From: Agrocybe praecox
Lineage: Eukaryota > Basidiomycota > Agaricomycetes > Agaricales > Agrocybaceae
Assembly (NCBI GenBank): GCA_964017145.1
Contig: OZ024843.1
Location: 4,172,443-4,236,442, forward strand
Direction: 5' to 3'
DNA length: 64,000 nucleotides
Made by a program: the position numbers and the translations under genes. The notes beneath the pieces are model-generated. The model was not told where the DNA came from and did not search any database. It saw only the letters and a program-made list of their open reading frames with translations. Below are positions 33,501 to 45,562 of this stretch, piece by piece. Numbering within the stretch: position 1 is the first letter of the stretch; every line of letters starts with the position of its first letter.

Positions 33501-35818
33501 TTAATGGACATGACACATGACGTGACGTTCCATGTTTTTCTTCCGTTCATCTTATTGTATTATTGGGTATTATTATTTCAGGCGGGAGACTTGATTGTTT
33601 CCGTCTCATTTTTTAATTTCTTGGTTCCTTCCCGCCCTTCCAACCTTAATCTTAAATCTCCTTCCCCCTTCTATTTCTCACATTCTTTCGTACACCAATT
33701 TATCCCTGTCAAGCCTAGACTCTTACTAACTCTCTTCCCCATCCTTCCTCTCCGTTTGTCCAGATGCCAACAACAATGGCAGCACCACCAACCTAACCAC
33801 CTTCCCCGCACCCCCATCCCAACCGCAACCCACTGCTATCCCGCCCGCCATTCCGTTCGCGGCGACGAACGATAAGGGGCAAAGGATATGCCGGCAGTGT
33901 GGGATCGTGGGGAGGTATAAGGACGGCAAGTGTGTGGAGAAGTGGGGTCCGGGGCCGTGTGGGCCTGGGACAGTTTGTGATAGGTATGTTTTGGGTTGAT
34001 ATTTTTTGTGTTATTTTTTTTGTGGTTTCCCGTGGGTTTTCGCTCGTTTTTGATGTTTCTTTTTCTATTTTTATCCCTTTCATCCTGTTCTTTTTTGCTC
34101 GTTTTTCTTTCTTTCACTTTGTATCCGTCGTCTTGTTTCTTTATGGGGCAATACTCTGAAGGGACTTGTCTCACTCATCACCCACCCCCTTCCCTATATT
34201 TTTTTCTTCTTCATGCCTTTCTTCTGCTCGAGGATTATTTCACGACCGTGTGTGAATCAATCCCCATGCGGTATGAACGCGAACGGTCGGGTGGTCCAAG
34301 GACGTTAGGCGGCGGCGGCGGCTACGTCTTACGACCTATTAAGGAACCCACACTAGAACAACTGTTCTCTGCGTTGGCGACTAGTGTGTAGGGGATAGTG
34401 GCGCATGTTACGCGAGTGGGTCCATTAGTCTTTTCAAGTATGACCATGACGTCATACGTCGTGCTTTGAACGGCTTGATTGTTTGCTTGCCCGGCGCGGA
34501 TGGCTATGGTGGCGCTTTCCCTCGCTTGTGATTTTTCGATTTTTCTATTTTCGGATTTCTTTTTTTTTTTTTTTTTTTCAAAAAAAAAACTTCGAGTTTG
34601 TTGGTGAACTGGTTCCCTTTGATATCTTCATAGCGGGAGATCGGCGCCCGTGTATACCTTTACCCCCTTGGGGAATATGTGGTATGGTTCAATATGGACC
34701 AGCGCCCTTATTCTTGTCAAGTTAACGCTTTTAATGAGCCAATTCATTTTCCCTATTTTTATTTCTCACCGATGTTGAACTTTATTTTATTTATTTTCAT
34801 AACACCCCTTTTTTCAACTCTTCGTTGGTTGATTATGTGTTCACCGCGCTAACGACCTTTACAACATAGATGTCGAAAGAAAATGAAGCGTGTTGAGCGT
34901 CGCGGGACGATGGAATCTCAACAGCAGCAACAGCAACAGCAACTAGCGATGCAGGTTCAACCACAGCAGCATCAGCCTAGGTCTACGTCCCATGCTCAAC
35001 AACAGCAACAACAACCACATCCATCGTCACAAGGTTCAGACCGATTGGTTCAGCGATCTGATACCCTCCTCACAACACATGCCTCTGTTGGTCCTTCTGG
35101 TTTCGGCGCATCCAGGTCGGATTTGCGCGATCGAGAAGAGTCGGCGGCACATCCAGCACCACCGAGTGGTCATGGTGCGCAGCTTCGTCCTTCGGGCACT
35201 TCTCATGCTTCGGGAGCCCAACAGGGAGTGAATACTGCCGTTTCCGTTGCGAGCACGACGACTGCTTCATTGACATCAGCGCGAGGAGGTGCCCCGCAGC
35301 GCCATCAGCCCACCCCGCCTTCGATCGCTTCTCTCCGCGAGCAGTACGACGAAGACGATGAGGATGATATTCTTTTGGATAAAGACCAACTGCCTACGTC
35401 CAATATCGGACGAGGAAGGTCCGCTGCTGCAGCTGCCCGCTCGAGTCGGTCGAGCTCGCGCAACGGACCGCAAAATGTGCGCTTGGCAGGCATCAATGGT
35501 GGTGCGGCGTCTTCTACCTCCCTTAAGCGCTCGGCGTTGGGGACGACGTCTTCCCGCGCGCCTAGCGATGAGGTCGATGCTGATGCCGAGGCGGACGCGG
35601 AGGCTGAGGCTGAGGCTGAGATTTTGGGTGCTGTGGATGCTGCTACTGCTGTTGGAGATGATGACGAGGAGGATGAGGATGATGGAGAGGGAGAAGGTGA
35701 TGTGGAGGTCGATGCGGATGCGGATGCGGAGCTCCTTGAGGCCGTTGATGCTGCTGAGGCGAACTCGAATGGGAGCTCGCACGGTGGTGAGAGGTCGTGG
35801 TTGAAATCGGAATCATAG
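30600..35818 (+). CDS. GATA-like zinc-finger transcription regulator
   Basis: Four exons: 30600-31316, 31448-32144, 33764-33983 and 34870-35818, 860 aa with agreeing phases. Residues ~20-145 include a long charged helix, probably a coiled coil. Residues ~240-470 are Gln/Ser/Gly-rich. The zinc finger spans the exon 3/4 joint: CRQCGIVGRYKDGKC, then WGPGPCGPGTVCDR, then CRKKMKRVERRG. It has the C-x2-C ... C-x2-C pattern and the W..GP.G...C..C core of GATA fingers, but a loop of 25 residues instead of 17-20. The tail has Q-runs and a very acidic Ala/Asp/Glu repeat. It is expected to be a nuclear DNA-binding regulator. Introns 2 (1,619 nt) and 3 (886 nt) are far longer than any other here. The start at 30600 follows an upstream in-frame ATG at 30540. 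Confidence 0.75.
32145..33763 (+). other. Very long intron 2 of the GATA-like gene
   Basis: GTGAGT donor and TCCAG acceptor, strongly T-rich, with stop codons in all frames. It may hide an unrecognised exon or an alternative promoter. Intron 3 (33984-34869) is also T-rich and contains a run of about 19 T at 34560. Confidence 0.55.
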
Positions 35819-38800
35819 AAAATGAAATCCTAGGTCAGACGAAGCAGCTTCTATACTGCATCGTTGACATCCCTTCCCATCCCACTCCTTTTCCGATATT
35901 TTATTTTCCGGTTTCTTTTTCCGGTTCTTTTCTTCTTTTCTTTCTTGTCCGCCCGCATCCATGTCCTCTGTGCTCTCGACTCCTTTGCTTGTAGTCTTGC
36001 TATGTATTTTTTTCCTTGCCCAGTTACTTTTTTCTCTCTTCCTCCCTCCCTCCATTGTATCTCCATTCATCACTTTCTCGTCTTCACGTACACGTCCATG
36101 CCTTCCTACTACACCATTCCATCTTCCCCCATATACCTAATCATGTAGCTACTTCTATCACACACGTTCAATTGGCACCATCCACACCCTACTATCGACC
36201 GTATATACCACCACCTCAACTATTATTCTACTTTGCATCCTATGGACGTCCTTCCAATTCACCCTCTGCATTAATGATCCAGCTGATGCCCATTATGCAA
36301 TCTGCGATGTCGCACCACGACCATGTATATACGCATTTTCTTACCTGTCATCTCATGCATAGCTAGTTGTTAGTGTTACTGTTGTCTCCCTTTGCTCCTT
36401 GCTATCTATTTTGCTATTCCTTTCTCGATCCCTGATGTCGACTCATTTACATATGTAAATACATACATAACGACTTCTTCAGCGTGTTTTCTCTAGACGT
36501 CGTCTTTTTCTTCTTCCTGTAGAGATGTAGTTACCTTGCTAATTATTTGACAATATTTTTTATTTCCTTCTTTTTATATAAGTCCGATATTCCGGAGTGC
36601 AAATTCACCAGAATTCAAATAGAATACTCGTAATTTCTATTACTAACAAAATTAGGAATCAGGATGGGATCTGTGGTTATAACGGTCTCACGCGTGAGAT
36701 GTTTGAAAAGGTGATATTATGGACCTATGTATGTTCACCTGGCGTCCTTTGTGTGTACACATAACAAGTTCTGACATGATTCTTCTGGCAAAGATATCTT
36801 CTCCCCCCACCTCCGTCGAATCGTCTTCTGTGATGGTTCGAAACGCCTGACGGCTACCTTTGCTTCTTTTTCTCAAGTTCGAACTCTTTGGATACTTATC
36901 CATGAAATGGCCGCGCACCTCGGACGGCTGGGGGCGGCAGTGTATGTATGTCACCCACCCGCTGCTTATCGCGCCGACGCTTGTTTTTCCCTTCAAAGAG
37001 GCACGTTATGTGTAATTTGTTTGAGTGGTTCTGCTGACATAGACACCCTTCGGAGTCACTAGGGAGCAGTTAACAATACATTATCATCACCTAGGGAGTT
37101 AGGCCACGATAGGTAAGCAAGCCCGCCCATGAGGCCACCGCGAGGCCAGTCAAGCTGTGGGAACGGTAGGTCGAGACAACCAATCATACACAGTGCCGGG
37201 GAGGGAGGGATATTTTCGGGACACGCGTAAGTAAGGAGGATCAGGGTGCAGTTCTTTTTTCCTTTCACAATGATCCGATGGTTCGCTCGTTCGATGAGTA
37301 AAGTAAGGCAGAACGAGCGTCGTACACGCGGACCGCAGCGAACGAGAGAAACGAGCTGCCTGTCTGCTAGCTCGACAGACCTCCGTGCACTGACAGTGAC
37401 TCCCGTCGGTGGTTTTCGTTCGCGTGGTTCCACTGTCCACCCTCTTGTTTCCCTGGGACCTCGGTCTAGGTCCATGAGATATTCCGCGAGACAAGAGGCG
37501 AGAGGGAGGCGCCAATTGTATCCGCACTTGCCGCTTCCAGGATAGCGCTTTGTGAATCCGCACGTACCTGCGTATGCGCGTCCAACCGGTGCACGTCGAG
37601 GATCATTTGATACGGTTGGGCTCTGCATTGTTAGTTGCAAACCAATCGCTCACTTCGGAGCTGGCGCGAGCGTTGAACGGTGCAATAAGATACGGCGATG
37701 GAATATACCTTGGGCGCTGATAAGAACACAGTGGTATCAGACCGAGAGGCGCTGCGGATAGGTAAAGCTCTGAAAGACACTCCAAACTTGGTTACATTGT
37801 GTGAGAAGGCTTCTCAACGACGCTGTGCGCGGAGAATGTTGACGTGGGCTTGTTTCGAGGTCCTGCCCGGGTTATTGGGGCATGCTATTTAGTGGTAAGT
37901 ATCCCGACATTCGCGCCTCGACGTATCAGCGGTGCAAATAATGCGCCATTGAAAGTTAACCACGTGTGGTGCGCACTTTACTGAATTCAGGAATCAGTGG
38001 TTCTCCTTTTGCCAAGCCTTTTTGGAAAGCGAAGTGATTTCCAGAGAACATCTATGGTAGAACAAGATAGATGATAAAATATTCCCTCAACATCAGAATG
38101 AATGTTAGAGGCGAATGCCGTGATGTAGAGTGGCGGTGCACGCACTGCAGACTGTGATCACTGTATGTCTGACACTGTAAATACACGTTTTTGAGGTCGG
38201 GCTTCTATATATAGCGAGTAGTCCGAACCATTTAAAATACAGGTTACATACATGGATATTTTTGAATGTATGTCATATTATAGGCTGAAATGCCAACTAA
38301 TTGGCCCCGGCACTAGTCGGCATAGTATGTACGGTTTTAGGTTTGTGATAAATTGACGCGGAGTAGATGCGGAGCCTAAAATAAAAATATACAGGTAAAT
38401 GACCATGGTCCATCTGTCATGTCCATGCCATGGTTTCCAGAGGTACTGAGGAATGGGCTTCTTCATTTATAGAGCGTGAAGAATATCTGTTCGACGATGT
38501 CACGCCAATCTCTTAAAATTGACTGGGTGCAGAGTTGCGTTCTTCCTCTCTCTCTCTCTACTTAATATCGTAGTACGAACGCGTACGTATAGCGATGAGA
38601 CTAGACTTACGCTCGAATTCATACTATTTATGTTGATATTTCTCTTATTAAAGAATTCCTACCTTATAAAACTTATCCAGCACTATCCAATCACGTCATT
38701 ATTTGGCAGATGGCACTAGTCTCAGCGGCCGTTGTCAAAAATCAGGGATACGAGAAGTGTAGAAAAGGGAATATATATACGCAGAAGAACACCCTGTCTA

Positions 38801-38867
38801 TTCTACAATTTCTCATCCAAACAACCTCCCTGTCCTCCCACAGCGTGGGAAAAGTTACACTTTAATT
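35819..38867. other. 3' flank of the GATA-like gene and intergenic DNA
   Basis: 35819-36600 is C/T-rich and probably 3' UTR plus flank. 36690-37900 carries open frames on both strands without protein-like composition. A CT run lies at 38547-38558. A TATATATAC box at about 38771 probably serves the next gene. Nothing else was recognised. Confidence 0.4.
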
Positions 38868-40404
38868 ATGTTCCGAGCGAACATACTCATTACTAGCTCC
38901 CTGCAAGCAAACGAGAATCTTGGTGCTGTTGAAATAGCAACATTTATTAGCATGGCCCTATACGGGTTGTCTCTCTCACAGGGATACACCTTCTTTCGGA
39001 GATACGATAGCGACGGGACGTCTCTCAAGGTATTCGTGAGTGGTCCAACTTTTGTATTCATATCGAAGCGTATCAAGAATATGTCCGTCCAGGTTAGTGT
39101 GCTATTGTAAGCTTCACGACCAAGCCTCCGTGTAAAGCACTATCACCTTACAAAATATACAGGATACTCGAAACGTGCCATTCTTTCGTAGCTGGGCATA
39201 CGATATACTACGATACAATCACAAATCCTCGAGAAGCAGAACCAAACTCGTGCCCATTATCGAGCACGGTTCTCGCTGAGACCTTGATTACCTTAATGGT
39301 GCAGGTATAGCGACGCGTATATTATATTGTGTGATTTTGAGATAAATAACATGCAATCCAGTCCTTCTTTTGTTATAGGATCTATCGGCTATCGGAAAAT
39401 ATATGGAGCGGCATATCTTGCCAATTTCTTGTACTGCTAAGGTTCATAGGTGGCATTGCTCTCTGTATGGAGGCCTTTTTGGATGTGCCGAGGAGGCCGA
39501 ATGGTAATTTTGTGTTCACGTACAGCTGGCTAATAACCACTGCATTGACGCTAGGAGCCGCCGCAGACGTGATTATTGCGGGATTTCTTTGCTACTATCT
39601 CCGACAGTTTGACTCGCCGGCAAATATGAAATCGTACGCCTTCCTAGTGTTATGCTATTATTTGACCGCATGACTTACTAACTCATTGTCTAGAACGACT
39701 GAGGTCCTTAATCGCTTGGTGCGATGGTCACTGCGTGAATATTAATGCCGATTCTGATTTGATGCAATAAATAATGACTAATTTCTCTAGAAACTGGATT
39801 TGTAACTAGGTTTGCTTTATTAATTCACAAAGCGAGATATACTCACTAATACAAACTAGTCAAGTATCTATATCTGTAATAATTTGTGTGAGTAGATCCT
39901 CTCTCTTGATGACGAGGGCGTGCTGTTTTCTGAAACAAAAATGCCCTCTTCTCGCTAGTTCCAAGCGATGTCAAGCTGTAAGGCGTTCTATTAACAATCC
40001 AATTAAATTGAAATGAGAGAAAAAACAGTGGTCTGGTTTGCTATCTACATCGTCCTAGCAAAAAGTAAGTCGATTACTCCCTGTGAATAATTTCAAGTAC
40101 ATCAGTTGAATATCTTATTCTCAGTTTACTCAATCTCGCTTCTCGTTTCGTAAGCGCTCTAATACCGATATCACTCCTGGGAATGATATTAATTCCCCGC
40201 AGTTTAAATGCCCGTCCACTTCATAACAAGGATCGCATTCGTCATCTATCATATATCGAATTCTACGAAGTTCATGATATGCAATCCACTGCTGTGAGTA
40301 TCGGACCCACCATCTATCTGCCTCCAATGTGGTTTCTCATGCTATTTGATCTTAGACGACCTCTCGTCGATGTGACACATGTACTGACGATGGAGATTAA
40401 TTGA
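38868..40404 (+). CDS. DUF6534-like seven-helix membrane protein, copy 2
   Basis: Ten exons: 38868-39035, 39093-39106 (14 nt), 39163-39304, 39362-39633, 39694-39734, 39791-39809 (19 nt), 39860-39885 (26 nt), 40029-40064, 40125-40149 (25 nt) and 40203-40404, 314 aa with agreeing phases. Landmarks are ENLGAVEIATFISM, HSFVAGHTIYYDTI, SFFCYRIYRLSE, LLRFIGGIALCME, GAAADVIIAGFLCYYLR, QTGFVTS, VWFAIYIVLAK and YSISLLVSLNAR. Seven hydrophobic helices are expected, with a ~60-residue tail unlike copies 1 and 3. It is transcribed toward esterase copy 2, 1.1 kb away. Function is unknown in the family. Confidence 0.75.
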
Positions 40405-41548
40405 TTCGTCCTTTTTATATTCTGTACAGCATCTATCGCTATATATAGATACTTGCTGTTATGGGCCAAGTAGAGCTGGAGGAGACGAGACCTCGTGCTA
40501 CGGTGTCTCAAAGACATCAGCGGAGTTTATAATACACGAAAGTCCTTTTCAATTTGTTTTAAATCGTCACAAGAGCGCGAGTGTAAGTGGTGGTTTTATG
40601 ACCTATTTTTTGGACTAATGAGTGTAAACGGGTGATGCACAAAGATTCTCACTCATCGAATAAGTTACGGACTCATGAAGACTTAGCGTACGCATCCATC
40701 GGTATAAATTTGTGTTGGAGTTCAATTTTGGGGAGGTATGGCACAATATCGGCCTATTCAGCAATCCCCATGCCTTTTTTTGACGCGATGGCTGTTGGAG
40801 ATCTATTTTGGCATGTTGGAAGATCTAACCTATTATATTGTTACTCGACGTTCTCATCCAAGAAAGAATGGATCAAAGATACTCAAAATCCCTCAATATT
40901 CGATCAATGTCTATTTATAGCACATGTGGGATGGCGGCCTCCGGGCTACGTTTCGTTTTGCGAATAAAGAGCTGGGCGATCGAAGCCCTCGGTGCGATCT
41001 CGGGTCATGTGGTCGCTCGTCTGGTCAGATTCAATGCAAAAGCTCGGAAAATATTTATGAGTATTGCTTCTTGCGAATTCAAAGTTAATAGACTCTATTC
41101 AACTAAAGTTATCACGCACAAGTTAACACCTGCTTCTCGCATGTCTACGGAGACGCGCGCTACAACGATGTGCCAGGAGTGTGTTAAGTATATTTGTACT
41201 GGATAGAATTCGCTATTAAAAGACGTTACTAGCATACAAATTAGGGGGGTTAGGGAATTAAGATATGCCATGTGAGTGAGTACATTTGCAATTGTTGAGT
41301 CCGAGCAATAAGCGCGGCTATCTCGTGACATATGAGAAGAGCTTACGAGTAATAAACCTCGACGTCGAATGACCATCGGGCTCAGGGGACCCGCTCGACT
41401 TATTTTGAGCTCCAATCAAGTTCCAACTCGCCAAATTTCAATCTCTATTCCGACACGCGGGATTCAATGTGCCGGATAAACTGTTTGCACCACTTATAAG
41501 GAGGACTGGAAAGATAGAAACAGAACAACGATCTTTCACAGTAACACA
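40405..41548. repeat. Upstream region of esterase copy 2 (duplicated from 40990)
   Basis: 40990-41548 is the second copy of the block at 1-549, including the TATA-like TATAA at 41495-41499. 40405-40989 shows nothing recognised. Confidence 0.75.
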
Positions 41549-42860
41549 ATGTTCGCCTTGAAGACATTCCTCGTCGCCATTGCCGTCGCCTCTGCAAACG
41601 CTCTAACGAGCTCACTGCAGCAAGTAACAGCAAACTTTGGTTCGAACCCCACCAATGTCAAGATGTACCAATACCGTCCAACTCAACTGGCTACGCCGAC
41701 CCCGTTGATCATTGCCATGCATTACTGCACAGGAACAGCGCAAGCCTATTTCTCTGGCACTTCTCTCGCACAACTGGCGGACCAACATGGGTTCATCGTC
41801 GTATACCCCAACGCACCAACTGCAGGTGGCTGCTGGGATGTAGCGAGCACTGCTACGCTCACACACAACGGTGGTGGTGACTCCCTCGGTATCGCCAACA
41901 TGGTCAGATACGCCATCGCCAACTGGGGTGTAGACGCCTCGCGCGTTTTTGCTACTGGAACGTCTTCCGGTGCAATGATGACGAACGTGCTAATGGGTGC
42001 TTACCCCGACTTATTCGCTGCAGGATCTTTATACTCCGGTGTCCCATACGGATGCTTCGCAGGCTCCAGCGCATGGAACAGTCAGTGTGCAACTGGGCAA
42101 CTTATCAAGACCGCCCAGCAGTGGGGTGATCAAGTCAGGTCTGGTTTCCCTGGATTCACCGGTACTCGTCCAAAGGTCCAGTTCTGGCACGGAACTGTGT
42201 AAGTACTAGTCTATATATTTTACTATGTGTCTCAAGTCATAATTAATGCTCTCCCAGTGACACCACTCTCTACCCACAAAACTTCTGGGAAGAAATTAAA
42301 CAATGGACCAATATATTCGGCGTCTCAGCGACACCGTCGTCCAACGTCACTAACAACCCCCAATCTGGATATTCGCGTGCATCATTCGGCCCCAATGTTC
42401 AAGCCATCCTCGCCCAGGGTGTTGGACACACCGTCCCAGAGCACGAAACCGACACCCTTGACTGGTTCGGTCTCACAAACCTGACGCCAGGCTCATCGAC
42501 CCCTGGAAGCAGCACAGTGGCTCCTGGAACGACCAGCGTACCAGCAACAACTGTGCCTGTACCCACCACTACTGCGCCCGTTCCAACGACGACCGCCGCG
42601 CCAGCACCCACTGGTGCGACTGCTGCTCACTGGGGTCAGTGTGGTGGAATCGGCTGGACTGGACCAACAGGTTAGTAATATGCATACCAGATCCATCTGA
42701 ATCGTTTTTCTCATTTTTGTTGAAATAACTACAGTCTGCGCTGCACCATACACATGCAAAGTTTCCAACGCTTACGTGAGTTACAATCGAATAACTTCCA
42801 TGCATCATAGAACACTAATATTCAATGCTCCTCCGGCTGCAGTACAGCCAATGTCTTTAA
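41549..42860 (+). CDS. Secreted CE1-type esterase with C-terminal CBM1, copy 2
   Basis: Exons 41549-42198, 42258-42670, 42735-42775 and 42843-42860 give 373 aa. Exon 1 of the protein is nearly identical to copy 1 (for example VKMYQ for VLMYQ), and it keeps GTSSGA, the Asp after WHG and GVGHTVPEHE. Relative to copy 1 the linker holds nine more residues (an extra PGSSTVAPG-like stretch). The CBM1 ends YSQCL instead of FSQCL. The near identity includes introns and promoter, so this is a recent duplicate and both copies are probably expressed under the same conditions. Expected role as for copy 1. Confidence 0.9.
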
Positions 42861-43030
42861 ATTTGTTTTTTGAGTTGTATTTATTGTCATTTGTACCGTG
42901 TATACTATTTCAAATTACAACCTGCATTCAAGCTTTCTACTCTTTGAAAAAGGAAGAATGTGTCTTTTCGTACCTTCAAACTGACCTTTTTAGGGTGAAT
43001 GCACGCGTGATAAGTGCAACTCGCCCCATT

Positions 43031-43512
43031 TTAGCTCGAAGGTAGATCGAAGAACGAGATCCTGGTGAGGACGATATAATAGTCGACTCCGGCGACGAAG
43101 GATCTATGATCCCTAGAGAAGAAACAAAATGAATATTGGACCGGGTGAACCTTGAGTAACTGATAATACATACCGTCTTAGTCAACGTGTCAAAGCCTGG
43201 TGCTCCGTGAGAAATCGAGTGACGAGTAAGTAGGACGGTCTGCTCGTAGCCGTTGTTCGATGCACCGGGGACCTTCAAGGTTGTGTAGTCCAGGTATTGT
43301 GCGCGGATTTTAAAGGTCTGGAGAGCGCAGTGCAACTTCATCTTGACGGCGATTTTCTGGAAAGGACGCTTTTAGAAATAATTGTCGCGTACATTGAAGA
43401 GATACACGTACATCTCCTGCGCTGACTATCGCTGGGAAGATCGTCACGTCGCAAAATCGCGGTGCAATGCCGGGAGGGGGGGAGCAAGAATGGTGGAAAT
43501 GGCGAACTTCAT
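43031..43512 (-). pseudogene. Broken small secreted protein gene (family of 47.4, 57.9 and 61.0 kb)
   Basis: The start MKFAISTILA matches the start of the intact gene at 60979. About 20 codons (rest of the signal peptide and the first cysteine region) are then missing and the frame is lost, so translation would stop after some 22 codons. Downstream, the three-exon pattern of the family is still readable: RFCDVTIFPAIVSAGD before a GTACGT donor, LHCALQTFK...LDYT...ASNNGYEQ in exon 2, and SFVAGVDYYIVLTR in exon 3. It lies antisense directly behind esterase copy 2. A short piece of its 3' end also remains behind copy 1. Confidence 0.7.
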
Positions 43513-43680
43513 TTCGGAGAAATTAGAATGTGAAAGTTGGATTGAGTGAAGCGAGATGTGGATAAAATTTCCTCACTTCTACAGAATGAAAATGAAAGAA
43601 TTCATAATGCCTTAAACTAGGCTACAACATACCTGGGTATGATTAAACGCACAAAGCAAATAGGTCTCTTATCACATACT

Positions 43681-43783
43681 GCATAGTGTCTCCTAGAATC
43701 TGCTGGCAGATGCTCAAACAGTCCAGTTTGCACTTGTGTGAGGTAACTGGACTCGGATACGCGTCAAGCAGCCTCGCACGGTG
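43681..43783 (-). mobile_element. Older LTR relic, left half, split by the LTR element
   Basis: Matches in reverse the 3' half of the LTR-like sequence at 56703-56888 plus its flank (CAGCAGATTCTAGG block). Its other half resumes at 45742-45766 (GGTAGCGGTCAAGGAACGATG), after the inserted element. Confidence 0.65.
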
Positions 43784-43956
43784 TGGCAGTGCAAACTGCC
43801 CCCGGTCAGATTAGATTAGATCGTGTACAGACTCTGTGACCGCGACGCGTACATAGCCCAATACATCCTTGCTTTGACCATTACCGCCATCGTGCGAGGC
43901 TGTTCGACGCGCTTCCGAGCCAAGCTACGCCCGTAGCTGCATTCTGGACTACTCCA
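43784..43956 (+). repeat. 5' LTR
   Basis: 173 bp, identical to the 3' LTR. Contains the AGATTAGATTAGATCG landmark found in all relics of this family. Confidence 0.85.
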
Positions 43957-44228
43957 TCTGGTGACAACAGAGCGATTCGCTGCTCTTCGCTTTTTCTGGC
44001 AACACCTGTCCCAATTTCGGCATCAAACCTGCCAGCAGACCATTCTGGTCGTTTTTTGACGCGTTTAACACACCGAAACCGCGTTCTCCGTCTCCTTCTT
44101 TCTTTCTGACTCTCAATAACCCACCCCAGACAACACCAGACACTGCATAACCCCAGACACCAAACACCAATTTAACATACTTCCCTTTCCCACACACTTC
44201 ATTTAATACCTGTCAAACTTTCGTCATC

Positions 44229-45509
44229 ATGCCGGCGGCCTCTGCTGAAAAGCGCGCTCGTCAAAAGGCCAACAAGATGGTAGCCAGATCTCAGACCATC
44301 CCAGATACCTCCACCGATGTTCCAGGCACTGTGGACCCCTTGCCAATTTCGTCTGCAGGACGACACTGTTCGGTCACCATCATCACCGACGAAACCAAAC
44401 AACCCCCTTCCAGCTTCCAAATCAACTACATATCCCTTCCGTTTCCCATCCCCGAGACCGACCCATCCTCCGAGTCAACCCAAATAAATCTAAACGACCG
44501 CCTGTGTATTTCGAAGGCAGAACTTACACGGATTCTGTGCCAAGCCTACGTAAACGGAGCAAGCTACTGGGAAGACCACATCACGACAAAGACAGATCAA
44601 CTGCAGGCTCAATACGACGAGACATTACGAGCCGCCGAAACAAACCGTGCAGAACGTGAACACGACATTTACGACTCCGCCTTCGCCGACGGTTGCATGG
44701 AGGGCATGGAGAACTGCAAAGAGCGGTTCGAAATTCTGGAAGCGGATATGGCCGCCGAATACGACCAGAAGTGCAGTGCTTCCGCAGCTGCTCTCGACGA
44801 CATCGTACAGGCTTCGAAACAGACTGGTATCGAGGAAGAACGCGACCGATGGGAGTTCCTGCTTGCCAACCGAGTAAATGTTTCCGTTCAGGCAACCGAG
44901 GTACCTTCAAGGCGTACCTTTACAGCAGTCAGCATCTCGACCGAGCCCCAAATTACGCCCCACTCCATTTTACCTGCTACCCAATCACTTCCTAATCCCA
45001 GCTCTCTCAACGTCTCAATTATATCCTCACCAGCTCCACCTCCACCCGCACAAAATTCTGACTTATCCCTGGCATCGGAACCAGCACAAGTACCTCACGA
45101 AGCACCTTCACCTAACGATGCAACACCTTTTACATGGTCGAACGAGCCCCTCCTTGATCAATCAAACTGTCGACCCTCTTCTTCTACTCCTTCTACATCT
45201 ACACCACCTCCCCCCATTGTTTCTTCGTCTCTTCCACTCCGTGACTTCTCTAGCCTGCGATCTGGCGGAAACCCATGGGACAGTCTTCAGCATCGTAAAG
45301 GACGCGGGCGCCAACACCGACATGCTCGTCAGGGCAAATACCAGCAACCGAAACATGTTCGACATAATTCAAATTATAATCCTACTTCACAATTTCGTAA
45401 TCCATCATCATTCAACTGGAACCACGACCCTCGTCTCATGTGCCTCAGTCATATTCTCACTTCCTTAGGGTGGTACCCTCCTGAGAAGATGAAAGCGACT
45501 TTTCGTTAG
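44229..45509 (+). CDS. Gag-like or cargo protein of the LTR element
   Basis: One uninterrupted frame of 426 codons starts 272 nt after the 5' LTR and ends 53 nt before the 3' LTR. The N-terminus is basic (EKRARQKANKMVARSQ). Residues ~90-220 form a long charged, probably coiled-coil helix (EITRI-like start, then AETNRAEREHD, EERDRWEFLL). A Pro/Ser/Thr-rich stretch (~230-350) follows. The C-terminus is basic and His/Asn-rich (RKGRGRQHRHARQGKYQQ), which could bind nucleic acid. No CCHC knuckle, RT, protease or integrase motif was seen. The absence of introns, unlike every host gene here, agrees with spread through RNA. A Gag-like role is inferred from position and composition; a captured host gene is the alternative. 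Confidence 0.6.
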   Translation: MPAASAEKRARQKANKMVARSQTIPDTSTDVPGTVDPLPISSAGRHCSVTIITDETKQPPSSFQINYISLPFPIPETDPSSESTQINLNDRLCISKAELTRILCQAYVNGASYWEDHITTKTDQLQAQYDETLRAAETNRAEREHDIYDSAFADGCMEGMENCKERFEILEADMAAEYDQKCSASAAALDDIVQASKQTGIEEERDRWEFLLANRVNVSVQATEVPSRRTFTAVSISTEPQITPHSILPATQSLPNPSSLNVSIISSPAPPPPAQNSDLSLASEPAQVPHEAPSPNDATPFTWSNEPLLDQSNCRPSSSTPSTSTPPPPIVSSSLPLRDFSSLRSGGNPWDSLQHRKGRGRQHRHARQGKYQQPKHVRHNSNYNPTSQFRNPSSFNWNHDPRLMCLSHILTSLGWYPPEKMKATFR

Positions 45510-45562
45510 ATAGAGTTTTGTGTACGCAACGAGGGCGTTGCTTAGTTGAAGGTGGGCACATG

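Noticed and set aside
35276..35782. 168-codon minus-strand frame opposite the GATA-like gene
   Set aside because: It is a shadow of the Ser/Ala/Asp-rich coding strand, which has matching splice phases and a clear finger.
37059..37640. 193-codon minus-strand frame
   Set aside because: No start context, splice partner or recognisable motif. The opposite strand and other frames are also open here, so chance openness in GC-richer DNA is likelier.
44878..45468. 196-codon frame overlapping the LTR-element ORF
   Set aside because: Low-complexity His/Leu/Pro shadow of the Pro/Ser/Thr-rich part of the 426-codon ORF.
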